From the NCBI GenBank assembly GCA_947627215.1, contig CANQVD010000003.1:1-64000 (forward strand): a DNA stretch of 64,000 bases, given 5' to 3'. Both the position numbers and the translations under genes were made by a program. This DNA is from an uncultured Eisenbergiella sp. (GTDB taxonomy: Bacteria; Bacillota; Clostridia; Lachnospirales; Lachnospiraceae). Positions within the stretch are counted from its first letter, which is position 1, and each line of letters opens with the position of its first letter. This document shows, piece by piece, positions 31,867-42,200 of this stretch. The notes beneath the pieces are model-generated. The model had not been told where the DNA came from. It was given only the letters and a program-made list of their open reading frames with translations, and did no database searches.

Positions 31867-32952
31867 TCACGGTCTTTTCTTCCGCCTTCTCACCGCCCGC
31901 ACCAGGCCGCCCCGGACCAGGTCTATAGCGGTACAGGACGCGAACACCAGCGTGACCTGTAGGAACAGCACCGCCAGATATCGGAACACCGGTGTGACGC
32001 ACGCCCTGTCCGCCATCGCCTGTGAGAAGCCCTCTCCCAGCTTCCCTGTCAGCATGTTCATCCAGGGAAACCACCTGTCAGCCAGATCCGCCTGCGCATG
32101 GATCAGATACACCCCCAGCATAGCCGGACTGATCCGGCGAATGAGGGCGGCCAGCTTTCCTTCCCTGATGTGCATATGCGAGAACGCGCAGAACAGGCCC
32201 AGCGCTCCCGTCAGACAGAGAAGAAAATTGTAATGATACGGCACGCTCGCAAAATAAGTCAGGCTGCCGCCGTTCCTCTGCAGGACGGTCTCCAGCACTG
32301 CCGTCCCTGCGGCGGAGCAAAAATACAGCGCCCAGCCCGCGCGCGCCGACCGGACCGACCCGGCACCGTATCTGCGGATGTATCCGCCGATCAGGTACAG
32401 CACCAGGAACCAGCCGAAGTCGTACCCGTACCGGTCAGACGCGAACCGGATCGGGCTGAGTGACTTGCCAACGCAAAAGAACAGGATCAGCGCTGCCAGC
32501 ATTCCCCCAAGGTCCATTCTGTCCATCCGCTCCAGCGCCGCGTTCAGCAGCGGGGAGAAGCAGGCCATGACCACATATGCGGTCACGAACCAATACTGCC
32601 CGGACTGTACCGGGAACACGCTGTTCCAGATATGGTAGATCCCAAAGACCTCTGAAAAAGATACCGCCCCGAGCACGGCCAGCACGACCGGGATCAGGAT
32701 CGAATAGAACAGCGTCTGCGCGATGACCCGGACCGGCCGCTTCCAGGAAAACGGGGCTGCGGACAGGAAGTACCCGCTGATGAGCACGAAGACGTTCACC
32801 GCCGGGATGCACAGCGACTCCAGCACCGTCTGCAGCACGGCCAGGCTTCCCGTCTGCGCCGCCGTCCTGTCCAGATAGTGCAGGACAATGACCATGTACA
32901 TGGCGGTGATCCGCAGCAGTTCAAACCCCGCCTCCCGCGCTTTTCCTTCCAT
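31867..32952 (-). CDS. Membrane acyltransferase (acyltransferase_3 family)
   Basis: 361 residues, about ten membrane segments. It transfers acetyl or similar groups to exported glycans. The start MEGKAREAGFELLRITAMYM has the family's FELLRxxAMxxIVLHH-like motif (LRITAMYMVIVLHYL, with His near residue 25), and NVFVLISGYFLS follows. It probably modifies a surface polysaccharide. It follows recG and a small membrane protein in one operon. Confidence 0.9.
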   Translation of the reverse strand: MEGKAREAGFELLRITAMYMVIVLHYLDRTAAQTGSLAVLQTVLESLCIPAVNVFVLISGYFLSAAPFSWKRPVRVIAQTLFYSILIPVVLAVLGAVSFSEVFGIYHIWNSVFPVQSGQYWFVTAYVVMACFSPLLNAALERMDRMDLGGMLAALILFFCVGKSLSPIRFASDRYGYDFGWFLVLYLIGGYIRRYGAGSVRSARAGWALYFCSAAGTAVLETVLQRNGGSLTYFASVPYHYNFLLCLTGALGLFCAFSHMHIREGKLAALIRRISPAMLGVYLIHAQADLADRWFPWMNMLTGKLGEGFSQAMADRACVTPVFRYLAVLFLQVTLVFASCTAIDLVRGGLVRAVRRRKKRP

Positions 32953-32958
32953 AGCCGT

Positions 32959-33174
32959 TCACCCCCGCACGAACAGGAACACTATGACCCCCAGCAGGAG
33001 CACCAGCGCGATCCCCGAAAAGATCTCTGCTCTTGTCCCGAGGCTTCTCTTCTGCTCACCGGTGCTGCCGCCGTTTTGCCGTCTGCCGAATGCTATCGCC
33101 AGGAATGTCAGGAACAGCAGGAACAGAACCAGCAGTGCGAGCGGCAAGTTGTACGATTCTAACAGGTCGAGCAT
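32959..33174 (-). CDS. Small two-helix membrane protein
   Basis: 71 residues: MLDLLESYNLPLALLVLFLL is one long membrane helix (about 8-30), a polar middle (GRRQNGGSTGEQKRSLGT) follows, and IFSGIALVLLLGVIVFLFV is a second helix. AAAGGAGG upstream. Start overlaps the recG stop (TGATG). Confidence 0.75.
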   Translation of the reverse strand: MLDLLESYNLPLALLVLFLLFLTFLAIAFGRRQNGGSTGEQKRSLGTRAEIFSGIALVLLLGVIVFLFVRG

Positions 33175-35264
33175 CAGCTATTGCCTCCTTTCTGTGCCTC
33201 CGCCGCGGGCGCTGTCCGGCCCCGGCCTTTCCCTTTCTTCTTTTCCGCAGCGGCCGCTGCCTCTTCCCGTTCCGCTTCCACCGCCGTAAGATACGCCTGC
33301 GCGGTCCCGTCGGTAAACATCCCAACCGCGATCTGGCGGACCTTCGCGAACATGGCCGGATACTGCATGGCCTCTTCCATGAACCGGTCGCGGCCGGTCT
33401 GCTCCACGCCGACCATATTTCCGGCGCCGCGCAGCTTCATATCCTGCTCCGCTATATCAAACCCGCTGGTGGTGGATGCGATCACCTTCAGCCGTTCATT
33501 CTCCGTATCCTCAGAGTTCAGGATACAGTATGACTGGTATTTCCCCCTGCCGACACGGCCTCTCAGCTGATGGAGGCTCGCAAGGCCGAAGCGGTCCGCT
33601 GAGTTGATGACGATAACGGATGCGTTCGGCACGTTCACGCCCACCTCCACCACCGTTGTGGAGATCAGGATCTGGATGCGGTTCGCCTGGAACTCCTCCA
33701 GAATGGCCTCCGCCTCCGCCTTCTTTGTCCGTGCCGTCAGTGCCGCCGCATTGATCCCGTACGGCAGGAAGTAGGATTCATAGATCCGGAGCGTATCCTC
33801 AACTGAGAAAACGCCTTCCAGCTTCTGTTCGTTCTTGTCAACTAACGGGCAGACGACGTATGCCTGACGCCCCGCTTCTATCTCTCTGCGTAAAAACCGC
33901 ATGATGGAGGGCATGCCGCTGTAGATGGCTGTCTTGACCGGCAGCCTGCCCGCGGGCATCTTCTCGATGCTGTACAGCTTCCTCTGACCGTTGTAGATAA
34001 CGGTCGCGATGCTCCTGGGGATCGGCGTGGCGGACATGGAAACGACATGCACTCCTGTCCCGCCCTTTGCGATCAGCGCTTCGCGCTGCTTCACGCCGTA
34101 CTTGTGCTCCTCATCCATAATGACCAGCGCGAGATTCTTAAAAGCCACGTTCGTCGAGAACACCCCGTGCGTCCCGATCAGGATGTCGATGGAACCGTCG
34201 GCGAGCCCTGCCAGGATCTTCTTTTTCTCAGACGCCTTCATCGTTCCTGCAAGAATCGCTGCATGGAACCCGTACTTTGACGCCCATTCCTTCATTTCCG
34301 CGAAGTGCTGCTGTGCCAGAACGGTGGTCGAGGCCATCATGACCCCCTGTCCCCCGTTCTCCGCCGCCGCCATCAGCAGAAGGAACGCGACGATCGTCTT
34401 CCCGCATCCCACATCGCCCTGGATGACCGCATCGACCCGCCTCCCGTTCTGCATGTCGCCAAGGAGCGCCTCCAGCACATCCTTCTGCCCCTTTCCCTCC
34501 GTCAGGGCATAGGGCAGTGATGCTTCCATGTCCCTGGTCTTGCTGAGCGTGCGGACCGCGAAGCCGCTGCCCCTGGACATGGCGCGTTCTGCATCTTCCA
34601 ACTGCAGGCTTAAATAGAGCAGGTCGTCGAACACGAAGCGCTTCCGTGCCAGCGTGACCTCATCCATCGTGTCAGGGAAATGGATGCACCGGTACGCATC
34701 CCGCCTGGACAGGAGCCGGTAGCGGCAGCGGAGCGCCTCCGGAAGGGGATCCGCGACCTCATCGGCTTCCAGGGCTGCCCTGACGCACTTGGATATGTTC
34801 TCATCCGAGATCCCTTTGATGTCTTTGTATCCTACAAAGATCCCGTTGTGCTGTTCCGCCTCCTTAAAAACAGAAGGAGCGAACATGCTGTATGTCCTAT
34901 AGGCCGGGTCATAGCTCACCTTGCCACAGGCGATGATCCGGGCCCCGATGTACGTCACGTACTGCCGCACTCGGTACGGCTGCTCTATCCATAAGACCTT
35001 CAGGATGTTCCCGCTGCCCTCTTCACGCAGCTCCGCCGCTGTCATCAGCCTGCCGCCCCGCGTGGCATGGTTCCGGATGCTTTTCAGGATGCCTGCGATC
35101 CCACAGGTCTGCCCCTCCGGCGCTTCCGCCAGAAGGGTGATCCGGTCCAGGTCAAAATAGTGGCGCGGCCTGCAGTCCAGCAGTTCCTTCACGGTATGGA
35201 TATGTGCGCGGCTGAGCGTCCCCACCTGCCGGCTCGTGATCTCGAAGATCTCTGATAGTTCCAT
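33174..35264 (-). CDS. RecG-like ATP-dependent DNA helicase
   Basis: 696 residues from MELSEIFEITSRQVGTLS (ATG 35264). It has an N-terminal wedge/OB-like domain (1-170), Walker A GDVGCGKT (283-290), DEEH box (384-387), SATPIPRS, and the C-terminal QLRGRVGRG and RFGLASLHQLRGR motifs that define RecG. The chromosome normally has its own RecG of similar length; the C-terminal Lys/Ala-rich tail is unusual. RecG remodels forks, R-loops and D-loops, so a plasmid copy could help replication restart or work with the helicase-less Cascade. It has its own promoter. Confidence 0.9.
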   Translation of the reverse strand: MELSEIFEITSRQVGTLSRAHIHTVKELLDCRPRHYFDLDRITLLAEAPEGQTCGIAGILKSIRNHATRGGRLMTAAELREEGSGNILKVLWIEQPYRVRQYVTYIGARIIACGKVSYDPAYRTYSMFAPSVFKEAEQHNGIFVGYKDIKGISDENISKCVRAALEADEVADPLPEALRCRYRLLSRRDAYRCIHFPDTMDEVTLARKRFVFDDLLYLSLQLEDAERAMSRGSGFAVRTLSKTRDMEASLPYALTEGKGQKDVLEALLGDMQNGRRVDAVIQGDVGCGKTIVAFLLLMAAAENGGQGVMMASTTVLAQQHFAEMKEWASKYGFHAAILAGTMKASEKKKILAGLADGSIDILIGTHGVFSTNVAFKNLALVIMDEEHKYGVKQREALIAKGGTGVHVVSMSATPIPRSIATVIYNGQRKLYSIEKMPAGRLPVKTAIYSGMPSIMRFLRREIEAGRQAYVVCPLVDKNEQKLEGVFSVEDTLRIYESYFLPYGINAAALTARTKKAEAEAILEEFQANRIQILISTTVVEVGVNVPNASVIVINSADRFGLASLHQLRGRVGRGKYQSYCILNSEDTENERLKVIASTTSGFDIAEQDMKLRGAGNMVGVEQTGRDRFMEEAMQYPAMFAKVRQIAVGMFTDGTAQAYLTAVEAEREEAAAAAEKKKGKGRGRTAPAAEAQKGGNS

Positions 35265-35318
35265 CGTTTCTTCCCTTAGTGCTTCCTTTCGCACTTCTAC
35301 CTGTGCGGTGTAACATTG

Positions 35319-35369
35319 TTATTATTTATTTACAATAACATTTTAACACAGCACGAAGAAAAGTGTCAA
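35319..35369 (-). promoter_or_regulatory. Promoter and operator (b), recG operon
   Basis: TTGACA (35369-35364), 17-18 bases, TTAAAAT. Operator TTATTATTTATTTACAA at 35319-35335 with a dyad (TGTTATT ... AATAACA), over the start site. Confidence 0.75.
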
Positions 35370-35398
35370 TATTCCTAATATAGCAGGAAAAACAGACG

Positions 35399-35719
35399 CT
35401 AAGATGGTGCGCCTACTCTTCCTGTAGGCTGTCCTTTTTCGAGTCCCTTAGGTTCATAGTCGAAATTTTGATAGAGATCCCGAGCTGTCAGAGGGACAAG
35501 AAAACCGCCGTACAGGTTTCCATTCCCATACGGCGGCATCTTTCGTCGTTTCTGTTCCCGGAGAGTCTTTTTCTCATCTGGATGCTGCTTCACGCTTACC
35601 GATCAGCCAAAATACATTCTTTCTCTAGTTCCACCAGCAATAGTCAGGTATGGAGTCCCTGTTCTTTCGTTATATCTCAGGAGTCCACCATTTTGAATAT
35701 AGGAGTCTGCTGTACCGCC
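35399..35719 (-). pseudogene. Detached C-terminal modules of the FecR-like protein
   Basis: Directly after the TAA that ends the 35723-37453 gene, and in the same frame, the sequence encodes GGTADSYIQNGGLLRYNERT ... PYLTIAGGTRERMYFG, a copy of that protein's own last 40 residues (GTTESYIQNGGYLMYNPDNV...). A TGA at 35603-35605 ends it. A further open frame in the same register runs to 35399 (KTLREQKRRKMPPYGNGNLY...). No ribosome site was found, so these are probably relics of a longer C-terminus or cassettes. Confidence 0.55.
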
Positions 35720-35722
35720 AAA

Positions 35723-37453
35723 TTAGCCGGCGAAAATCGTTATCTCGTTTGTTCCCCCAACAGATGTCAGGTACGGCTGTACGTTATCCGGGTTATACAT
35801 CAAGTACCCGCCATTCTGTATATAGGACTCTGTCGTTCCGATAAAATAACTGTCTCCACCGTTCTGTACGACCTTTCCAACATGAGCATCTATCCATCCC
35901 TGAAAGTGCCCTCCCTCTATTTCAAGCTCGTCGATTTCCTGTGCTGAAATGAGTTCTTCATCAAGCATAACAAGCCCGCCGTTATTCAGCACTGCCCTGG
36001 AGATCCTGCAATTTTTCTTCATATATACTTGCGCAGCTTGTTTCCTGAAATCCTCAGGAGTAGGCCCTTCCTCATCTAAGACCAACAACCCGGTCTCTCC
36101 TCCATAGAAGTAGATCTGCCCTTTTTTTATTAGAATAGAATCTATACTTCCATCCATCACGCCAAGCCAACCTGCCCCTTCACCGTTTGATTCGGATTCA
36201 GGAGCGTCCAGTGTCATTCCTCCTTCAATCTCTCCGTAGTTCAAGAGACCTGTAAGAACAGCCCCTTCTTGTACATTGCCACTGTACTCAATTCCTTTAC
36301 CAGTACTGACGGTCCCTGTGTTGATCATTGTCTCACTTCTGGAAACAGTGATCCCGCCGCCTGCAGTGATGTTCCCTTTATTTGCAAAAGCACCTTCTCC
36401 CTGCAGATAGATATCGCCCTGGGTCTCTAAAGTTCCTTCTATAACACTGCCATTTTCAATGGTGATGGTTTCCTCTGCTCTCAGTATGCCTGATATCGTA
36501 CAGGCAGGGACCACTCCCTCATAAACAGCATCTTTCGGTGTCCGCCAATCAATCTCCTCTGGGAAAACGGACAAACCTTCCCGGTATGCAAGCCTCACTG
36601 GTACGTTGTCACCAAAGGCAAGCGTCTTCCCTTCAGGGACGACCATCTCCTCAAAGACAAACTCGGAACCTGTTTCATCATCAACTACCGTTATTGACGT
36701 GATCTCCTGATCATTCAGTAATTGCTGTACCGTTTCTGGCGAGACCGGCATGGAGAGCATCCTATCAGGCCCGGTGATACTGTCTATATCCAGACCTGAA
36801 GCGTCTTTGATCTTCTTTTTAAGTTCCTCGTCTGACACAAGTTCTTCCAAAACAAAATCCTTGATATCAAATACGGTGAACTCCTCAGCAGTCCCACCGT
36901 CCGGACGAAGCCTTGCCACCTGTCCTCCTGAAGCAGAAACAGTACCGCCGTCCTCAACTGTACACTCTACCTGCCCCTCCAGGATGTAGACATCCATGTG
37001 ATCCGCATCGGCTTCCACCCATCCGCAGGTCCCCCGGATGCCGACCATCATAGTAGAGGTCTTGATGTCAAACGATTCGTTTGCCGCCAGCGGCCGTTCG
37101 ATATTGAAGAATAAACCGCCGGATTCCAGATCCAACTCCAGGGCTTTTCCTTTCTGATTGATTTGGACAGCGCTCTCCTCATCCATCTTTGCAAGTCTCT
37201 CGGTATCCAAGTCAATCCAGGCATAGCTCTCCCCGCCGGTATGCATATGGTATCCGTCATGCAGGAGCATCTGTTCCGCAGGCTCGACTTCCTCACCCTT
37301 CTTGTCGTTGATGTCCACCATGCCCAGCAGCTTCTGCAGGCGCATGGTGTATGCTCTCCCGACGCCCTGCGCGACGTACCGGCCTACGAAGACTGCGGCG
37401 ATGATAACGATCAGACTCACTATACCCAGGATGATTTTCTGTTTCTTCTGCAT
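35723..37453 (-). CDS. FecR-domain surface protein
   Basis: 576 residues. A basic N-terminus and one membrane helix (5-25) put the rest outside the cell. A FecR-like domain covers about 55-200 (EPAEQMLLHDGYHMHTGGES, then SFDIKTSTMMVGIRGTCGWV). The rest is beta-solenoid-like, rich in Gly and Asn (ENGSVIEGTLETQGDIYLQG). GGAGG lies upstream of the ATG. It is the last gene of the surface operon. FecR domains in Bacillota often pair with surface or sensing proteins. The stop appears to have cut off repeat modules (see 35399-35719). Confidence 0.8.
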   Translation of the reverse strand: MQKKQKIILGIVSLIVIIAAVFVGRYVAQGVGRAYTMRLQKLLGMVDINDKKGEEVEPAEQMLLHDGYHMHTGGESYAWIDLDTERLAKMDEESAVQINQKGKALELDLESGGLFFNIERPLAANESFDIKTSTMMVGIRGTCGWVEADADHMDVYILEGQVECTVEDGGTVSASGGQVARLRPDGGTAEEFTVFDIKDFVLEELVSDEELKKKIKDASGLDIDSITGPDRMLSMPVSPETVQQLLNDQEITSITVVDDETGSEFVFEEMVVPEGKTLAFGDNVPVRLAYREGLSVFPEEIDWRTPKDAVYEGVVPACTISGILRAEETITIENGSVIEGTLETQGDIYLQGEGAFANKGNITAGGGITVSRSETMINTGTVSTGKGIEYSGNVQEGAVLTGLLNYGEIEGGMTLDAPESESNGEGAGWLGVMDGSIDSILIKKGQIYFYGGETGLLVLDEEGPTPEDFRKQAAQVYMKKNCRISRAVLNNGGLVMLDEELISAQEIDELEIEGGHFQGWIDAHVGKVVQNGGDSYFIGTTESYIQNGGYLMYNPDNVQPYLTSVGGTNEITIFAG

Positions 37454-37632
37454 GGGGGACCTCCAGCAAAACTGCTTTTTCAGCGGTCGTTCTGGAGGTA
37501 TGATAGCATAGTTTTAACTCAATATCCATATTTTGTTTGTTAGCAGCACAAAAAAACACCCGCGACGCCGTACGCGCGCAGATGCTCTCTTTTGTATTAC
37601 ACAGAGTTTCCGCCCTACCGTGACGTACAAAG

Positions 37633-39132
37633 TTACCGAACAAACTTTGCAGAGCATACTTTTCTGAGAAAGGGTTCAACAGCTGCGATGACCGCGGCGT
37701 AGAAGACCCCAAACCCGTAGATCAGGTAACGCTGCATTCCAAAGAACACCGTACAGATGACAACTGCCATCCCGGCATTCAAAATGAGCATTCCCAAAAG
37801 GTTTTCACTGCGGCTGCGATATTTTTCCCCCTTGCGGTATCCCACAAAGAAAATGATGATAGCCGCTATATACACGAGAACTGTATATAGATAGCATAAA
37901 CCCTGTGGATTCACAAGAAAGGCCACCGTACAGAGCAGGCCATGCGGGAGCATGCACATAGTATGCAACATGGCTCTTGCCCAGTGTTTTTTAAGCAGAC
38001 GCAGAGCGATATCCCACTGCATCCTTTCAATCTTCTCCAACGGGACCTGTTCATGAGAGATGTTATAATTCTCGATTGCCTTCGGCATAACAATAGAACC
38101 GCCTGCGATCCCGTTCATAATGTCTTCCCATGCCATCAGGTCATTTCTGCAATAGACATATCTGTTTTTCAATCGATCTGACTCTTCGTAGACGGTCCTG
38201 TAAAAATCCTTCGTGTCCGCATCGGTAAACAGTTCCACGTCAGCCTCATCCATTTCGTAGAGAACGCGGCATAGAATTACAGATCGCATCTGTCCAGTCA
38301 TTGAAGAACTATCCTGACTCTTCACATTCACAGGCAATGCGGTAATGCTTAGTTTCAAGCTTCCGGCATCATCCATCACAATCTCTGTCTGTATGTGTGA
38401 TCGAATTTCATACAGGCATCCACGAAGGGCTCCGTGTGCTCGGAGTATAAAGCTCTCGGAAAACAAAAGGATTGCTATCGGGCCAATTATTGTAAAAACT
38501 GCAGCAAGAACTTTCTTACCGGCTCCCTTCCCAATCGCTCTATGCCAACAGACATACAAGGCACCGAGGATAACAAATCCGATCAGTACCTGCATCTGGG
38601 ACCGGATCAGGGCAAGCAGCACTGCCATAACCCACATCGGGACCAGCCCTGTCCAGCTCTTTCGAATCATCAGTTCTGCACACGCGATTGCAAACAAATA
38701 AAACAGAGGGTAAGCGAGAGCCTCAGTCAGAATACAGTGGTTGATGAGGACATCCGGAAAATCAAGCGTCAGAGGGACAATACAAACCACAGCCGTCAGA
38801 AGAATGGCTATCGTTCCAGGTTGGAAGCGGCGCCGATACCAGTCAAGATATACGGTCAGACATAAAACCGCGATAATCGTCTGGAAAACTACTACCCCAA
38901 CGAGAAAATGCTCCTCCCCGAGAAGGATCCGATGGATCTGGATGAAAAGCGGATATATGGGCATGATGCCCTGAGCACCCCAGGAATCAATATATTGGTA
39001 GCTGTCAGTAAATTCCCTGTATCCGCGTTCTCCCACGCAAGTAAAAAAGATAATATATAATATCATTGAAATGAAAACTATTATTGTACCATTTCGCGGC
39101 GCTCGTGATGCTCCAGATATTCCTTTTCTCAT
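37633..39132 (-). CDS. Polytopic membrane protein, GT-C glycosyltransferase-like
   Basis: 499 residues from MRKGISGASRAPRNGTIIVF; CGGAGG is about 6 bases before the ATG at 39132. About ten hydrophobic segments are seen, with a long first loop (CVGERGYREFTDSYQYIDSW) and a C-terminal outer loop (300-370). The layout resembles GT-C-type glycosyltransferases that act on lipid-linked sugars; DSYQYID would be the place of the acidic catalytic residue. The family assignment is uncertain. Confidence 0.6.
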   Translation of the reverse strand: MRKGISGASRAPRNGTIIVFISMILYIIFFTCVGERGYREFTDSYQYIDSWGAQGIMPIYPLFIQIHRILLGEEHFLVGVVVFQTIIAVLCLTVYLDWYRRRFQPGTIAILLTAVVCIVPLTLDFPDVLINHCILTEALAYPLFYLFAIACAELMIRKSWTGLVPMWVMAVLLALIRSQMQVLIGFVILGALYVCWHRAIGKGAGKKVLAAVFTIIGPIAILLFSESFILRAHGALRGCLYEIRSHIQTEIVMDDAGSLKLSITALPVNVKSQDSSSMTGQMRSVILCRVLYEMDEADVELFTDADTKDFYRTVYEESDRLKNRYVYCRNDLMAWEDIMNGIAGGSIVMPKAIENYNISHEQVPLEKIERMQWDIALRLLKKHWARAMLHTMCMLPHGLLCTVAFLVNPQGLCYLYTVLVYIAAIIIFFVGYRKGEKYRSRSENLLGMLILNAGMAVVICTVFFGMQRYLIYGFGVFYAAVIAAVEPFLRKVCSAKFVR

Positions 39133-39171
39133 CTGATACCTCCGTCCAAAAGAACTTCGTGACAATGATCA

Positions 39172-39201
39172 ACCACCCATGACCTTATGGACGTGGGTGG
39201 C
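39172..39201. other. Hairpin between two surface genes
   Basis: CCACCCATG ... CGTGGGTGG, 9-bp stem with a 12-base loop and no U-tract, between the stop at 39236 and the next ribosome site. It may be an mRNA-processing hairpin or a relic of an IS200-like end. Confidence 0.4.
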
Positions 39202-39235
39202 TGACCCATGCTGACGTCGAACATTTTCAAAACAA

Positions 39236-42200
39236 TTAGTTGATGATCAGCAGACCCGGTTCATACCTGTCTCCAATCCGATCGGTGAGTGAAATAACAG
39301 CTACATCGCCGCTGCGTACTTCGACCTCGATATCATACAGCCCAGCCTTCACGGTCCTCGTCTGACCGGGGTTGTCGGCGCCGAAAGCTTCCTGATACCA
39401 CTCGTCCATACCGCCTTCGAACTGTCTCGCGGCGTTCTCAGGGAGCCTGCTGGGGAAATACTGCAGGTGTTCTGCGCCGCCGTTCTCGGACGCGATCTCG
39501 AAGTTCAGCACGAGCACCCCATCCTTCAGCCAGATATCCGAATTATCCGCCACGCCGTCCATCCCATCGGAACGGAACCGGTCATCACCCAGCGCATAAT
39601 TCCAGACATCGTCGTCATCATCTACCGTTCCGTCATGGTTCAGGTCGCTCTCGCACACATAGATCTTGTCGGGGATGCGGTACGTCCCATACCATTTCTG
39701 GATGGACTCCATCAGCATCTCCTCATGTACGCCGTCGATATCCATGACATTGAGTGCGTCCTCGACATCCTGGGACAGATCCCTGTCGATGCCCATGTTG
39801 CGTTCCAGATGCTCATATGCGCCGCGCAGGCCCGCGAACAGACGGAGCGGATCTTTGAGCTCGATGTCCGCGAGCGTAAAGGACTCCGTCTTTGTCTGCA
39901 TATACTCGTTGAGCTGCTGTTCGGACGGCATGCTCACGACACCATCGAGCCCGTTGCGGCGTGCTACGGTATATTCCAGCTCATCCTGTGTATAGGAGTC
40001 CCCGAACTCGAAGTCTGACAGCGACACAGAGCGGATGTTGGCGGTATCGTCCTGAGATCCCGCCTTGATGTACATCCCGGTATCATCCGTATAGTACACT
40101 GTCACGTCCTCACGCACGTTCCCGTCCTCGTCCACATATCTCCATGTAGGCGTGATCTTCATGCGGTCGTCCGCATCCTGAAGGTTCGCCATGGTATAGA
40201 AGGTAAAGGAGAAATCCGTCCCTGCCGCCAGCGTGCCCATCCCGGGGTAGCGGTTGGAGGATCCGTTGGCGAAGGGCAGGATGTTCTGGTCTTCATCCCA
40301 ATCGTCAACCACTTTGCCGTCATTGGTCCGGCGCACATCTTTTCCGCCCAGCCGGTCGTAGGATCCGGTCTTCTTTTCCCATCCTTCGGAAGCGAGGGAC
40401 ATCCTCTGGCTGGAGACAGGCGTCTCCTGGAACTCCTCGAAGACATCGCGGTCATTGATCCCAACGACCTGGAACCCGTACATGCGGCCAGATACCTCGC
40501 ATTCGATCGTGTATGTCGCCACATAGTTGGTCATGTTCATGTTCGCGAGCCATTCGTCGTCATTGATATGGTTCACGCCCTGCTCATCCACCACGTTCTC
40601 GGCGGCCACACGGTAGAGGATCTCATAGCTGTCGCTCTCTTCCACCCATGGCGGGATATAGAAGGTATCCGCCTCAAAATCGGGAAGCGTGATCCACTGG
40701 TCCTTCTCGAAGAACTCACCGTTGAGTTCCACGTCAAACGGGAACTTCACTTCCTTGAACGCGGTATATTTATCGTACTTTGAGGGATCTCCGGAGTCCC
40801 CGTAACCCAGGATCTCCAGATGCGTTGCCGGGTCAAACTTGAAGGTGTATGTACCATCCAGCAGGAACTCGTAAAAGTTGGGATCCCTCTGGTCCCCTTC
40901 CAGGGCGTTGACCTCATTCTCTTTGATCAGTTGGGTTTCCTCGCCTTCGAAGTGGTCCCCGGTGTCAGGGTCCAGTACCGTAACAGGAGAGATGACAGGC
41001 GTATGCACATGGATGGGCTCGTTCTGTTCATACCCTTCCTTGATATGGAGATCGGTAAAGATCCTCGCCGCCTCGGTATCAGGCTCTTTCCTGGTGAACC
41101 GCACCTGCATGTTCGTAGGGTATTCGCCGTTCGCCACGTTGGAAGGGATCTTGACCGTTTCCTCAAACTCCTCTACGGCATAGTCATCATCGCCGATCAG
41201 GTCGTATGTCAGCGGGGTCCCGGACATACTGTATCCGGCGTCTGACATGTACACCTTTCCATTGATCACGATACGGTCATTATGGACGGTAGCCTGTCCG
41301 ATGGACATCTCCGCCTCCTGCCTTGCGGCTGCTCTCGCCTCTTCAGGCGTATTACCGCTAAAGGATCTGGTATAATTCGCATCTTTCTCCGGCCATTCAA
41401 CATGAACGTTCATGTCAGGGAACCAGGTGTCTACGGTCTCCGGATTCGTCACACCGTTCACAGAGATGTCAAAATCGACCGTATCCTCTTCCCCTGTGTA
41501 AACAATAGTGTCGCCCGGGTAGACGCTGTTCTCGATATAAGCATCGCGGAAGTCATAGACCGCCATGTTCATGATATAGAAAAATGTAGCCGTGCGGTCA
41601 ACCGTGTAACTGTAGGTCTCGGTCGTATTCACTCCATTCAAAGGATATGTGATCAGGAACGTAAATGTCGTGGATAATGTCTCCTTGTGTTTCCCGATCA
41701 TGAACGACCCGTACCAGCCGTCCACCTCGAAGCCGTTCTTCACCTCTTCGGAGGTAGGGATCCCCTTCGACAGATCGAACTTTCCACCGGGGGATTCGTT
41801 CCACGTCCGGTAATATGGCTCGTCCTTGCCGATGGTCTCCACGAAGTCCTCTGCAGGCGCATCAGTAGGCGTTACGGTATCCTCGTCTTCCAGTTCTCCC
41901 ACAAAGAAATACTTGTTGAAATGGTTGTCGAGCTTCCCAGGATCCGCCCATGCTTCCGCCGCCTTCAGTGCGTCGATGCTGTCCTTGTCATAGACCTCTC
42001 CCATGTACATGCCGTTTGGCGCAAGAGCTCCGCTCGCATTTTCTCCGTGACAGACCACCATGACCGCGTCAAACTTCAGGAAATACCCGTCGGCATTGGC
42101 GATCTCATCGCACCAGTCAGAATACTGTGTGAGGATGAGCTGCATAACGTAGTCGGCATTGATCGTCCACCGGTGTTCGACGTACACGCCGTCGTCAGAT

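Noticed and set aside
37540-37590. A possible terminator after the GT-C-like gene
   Set aside because: The T-run is present but the stem is short and mismatched.
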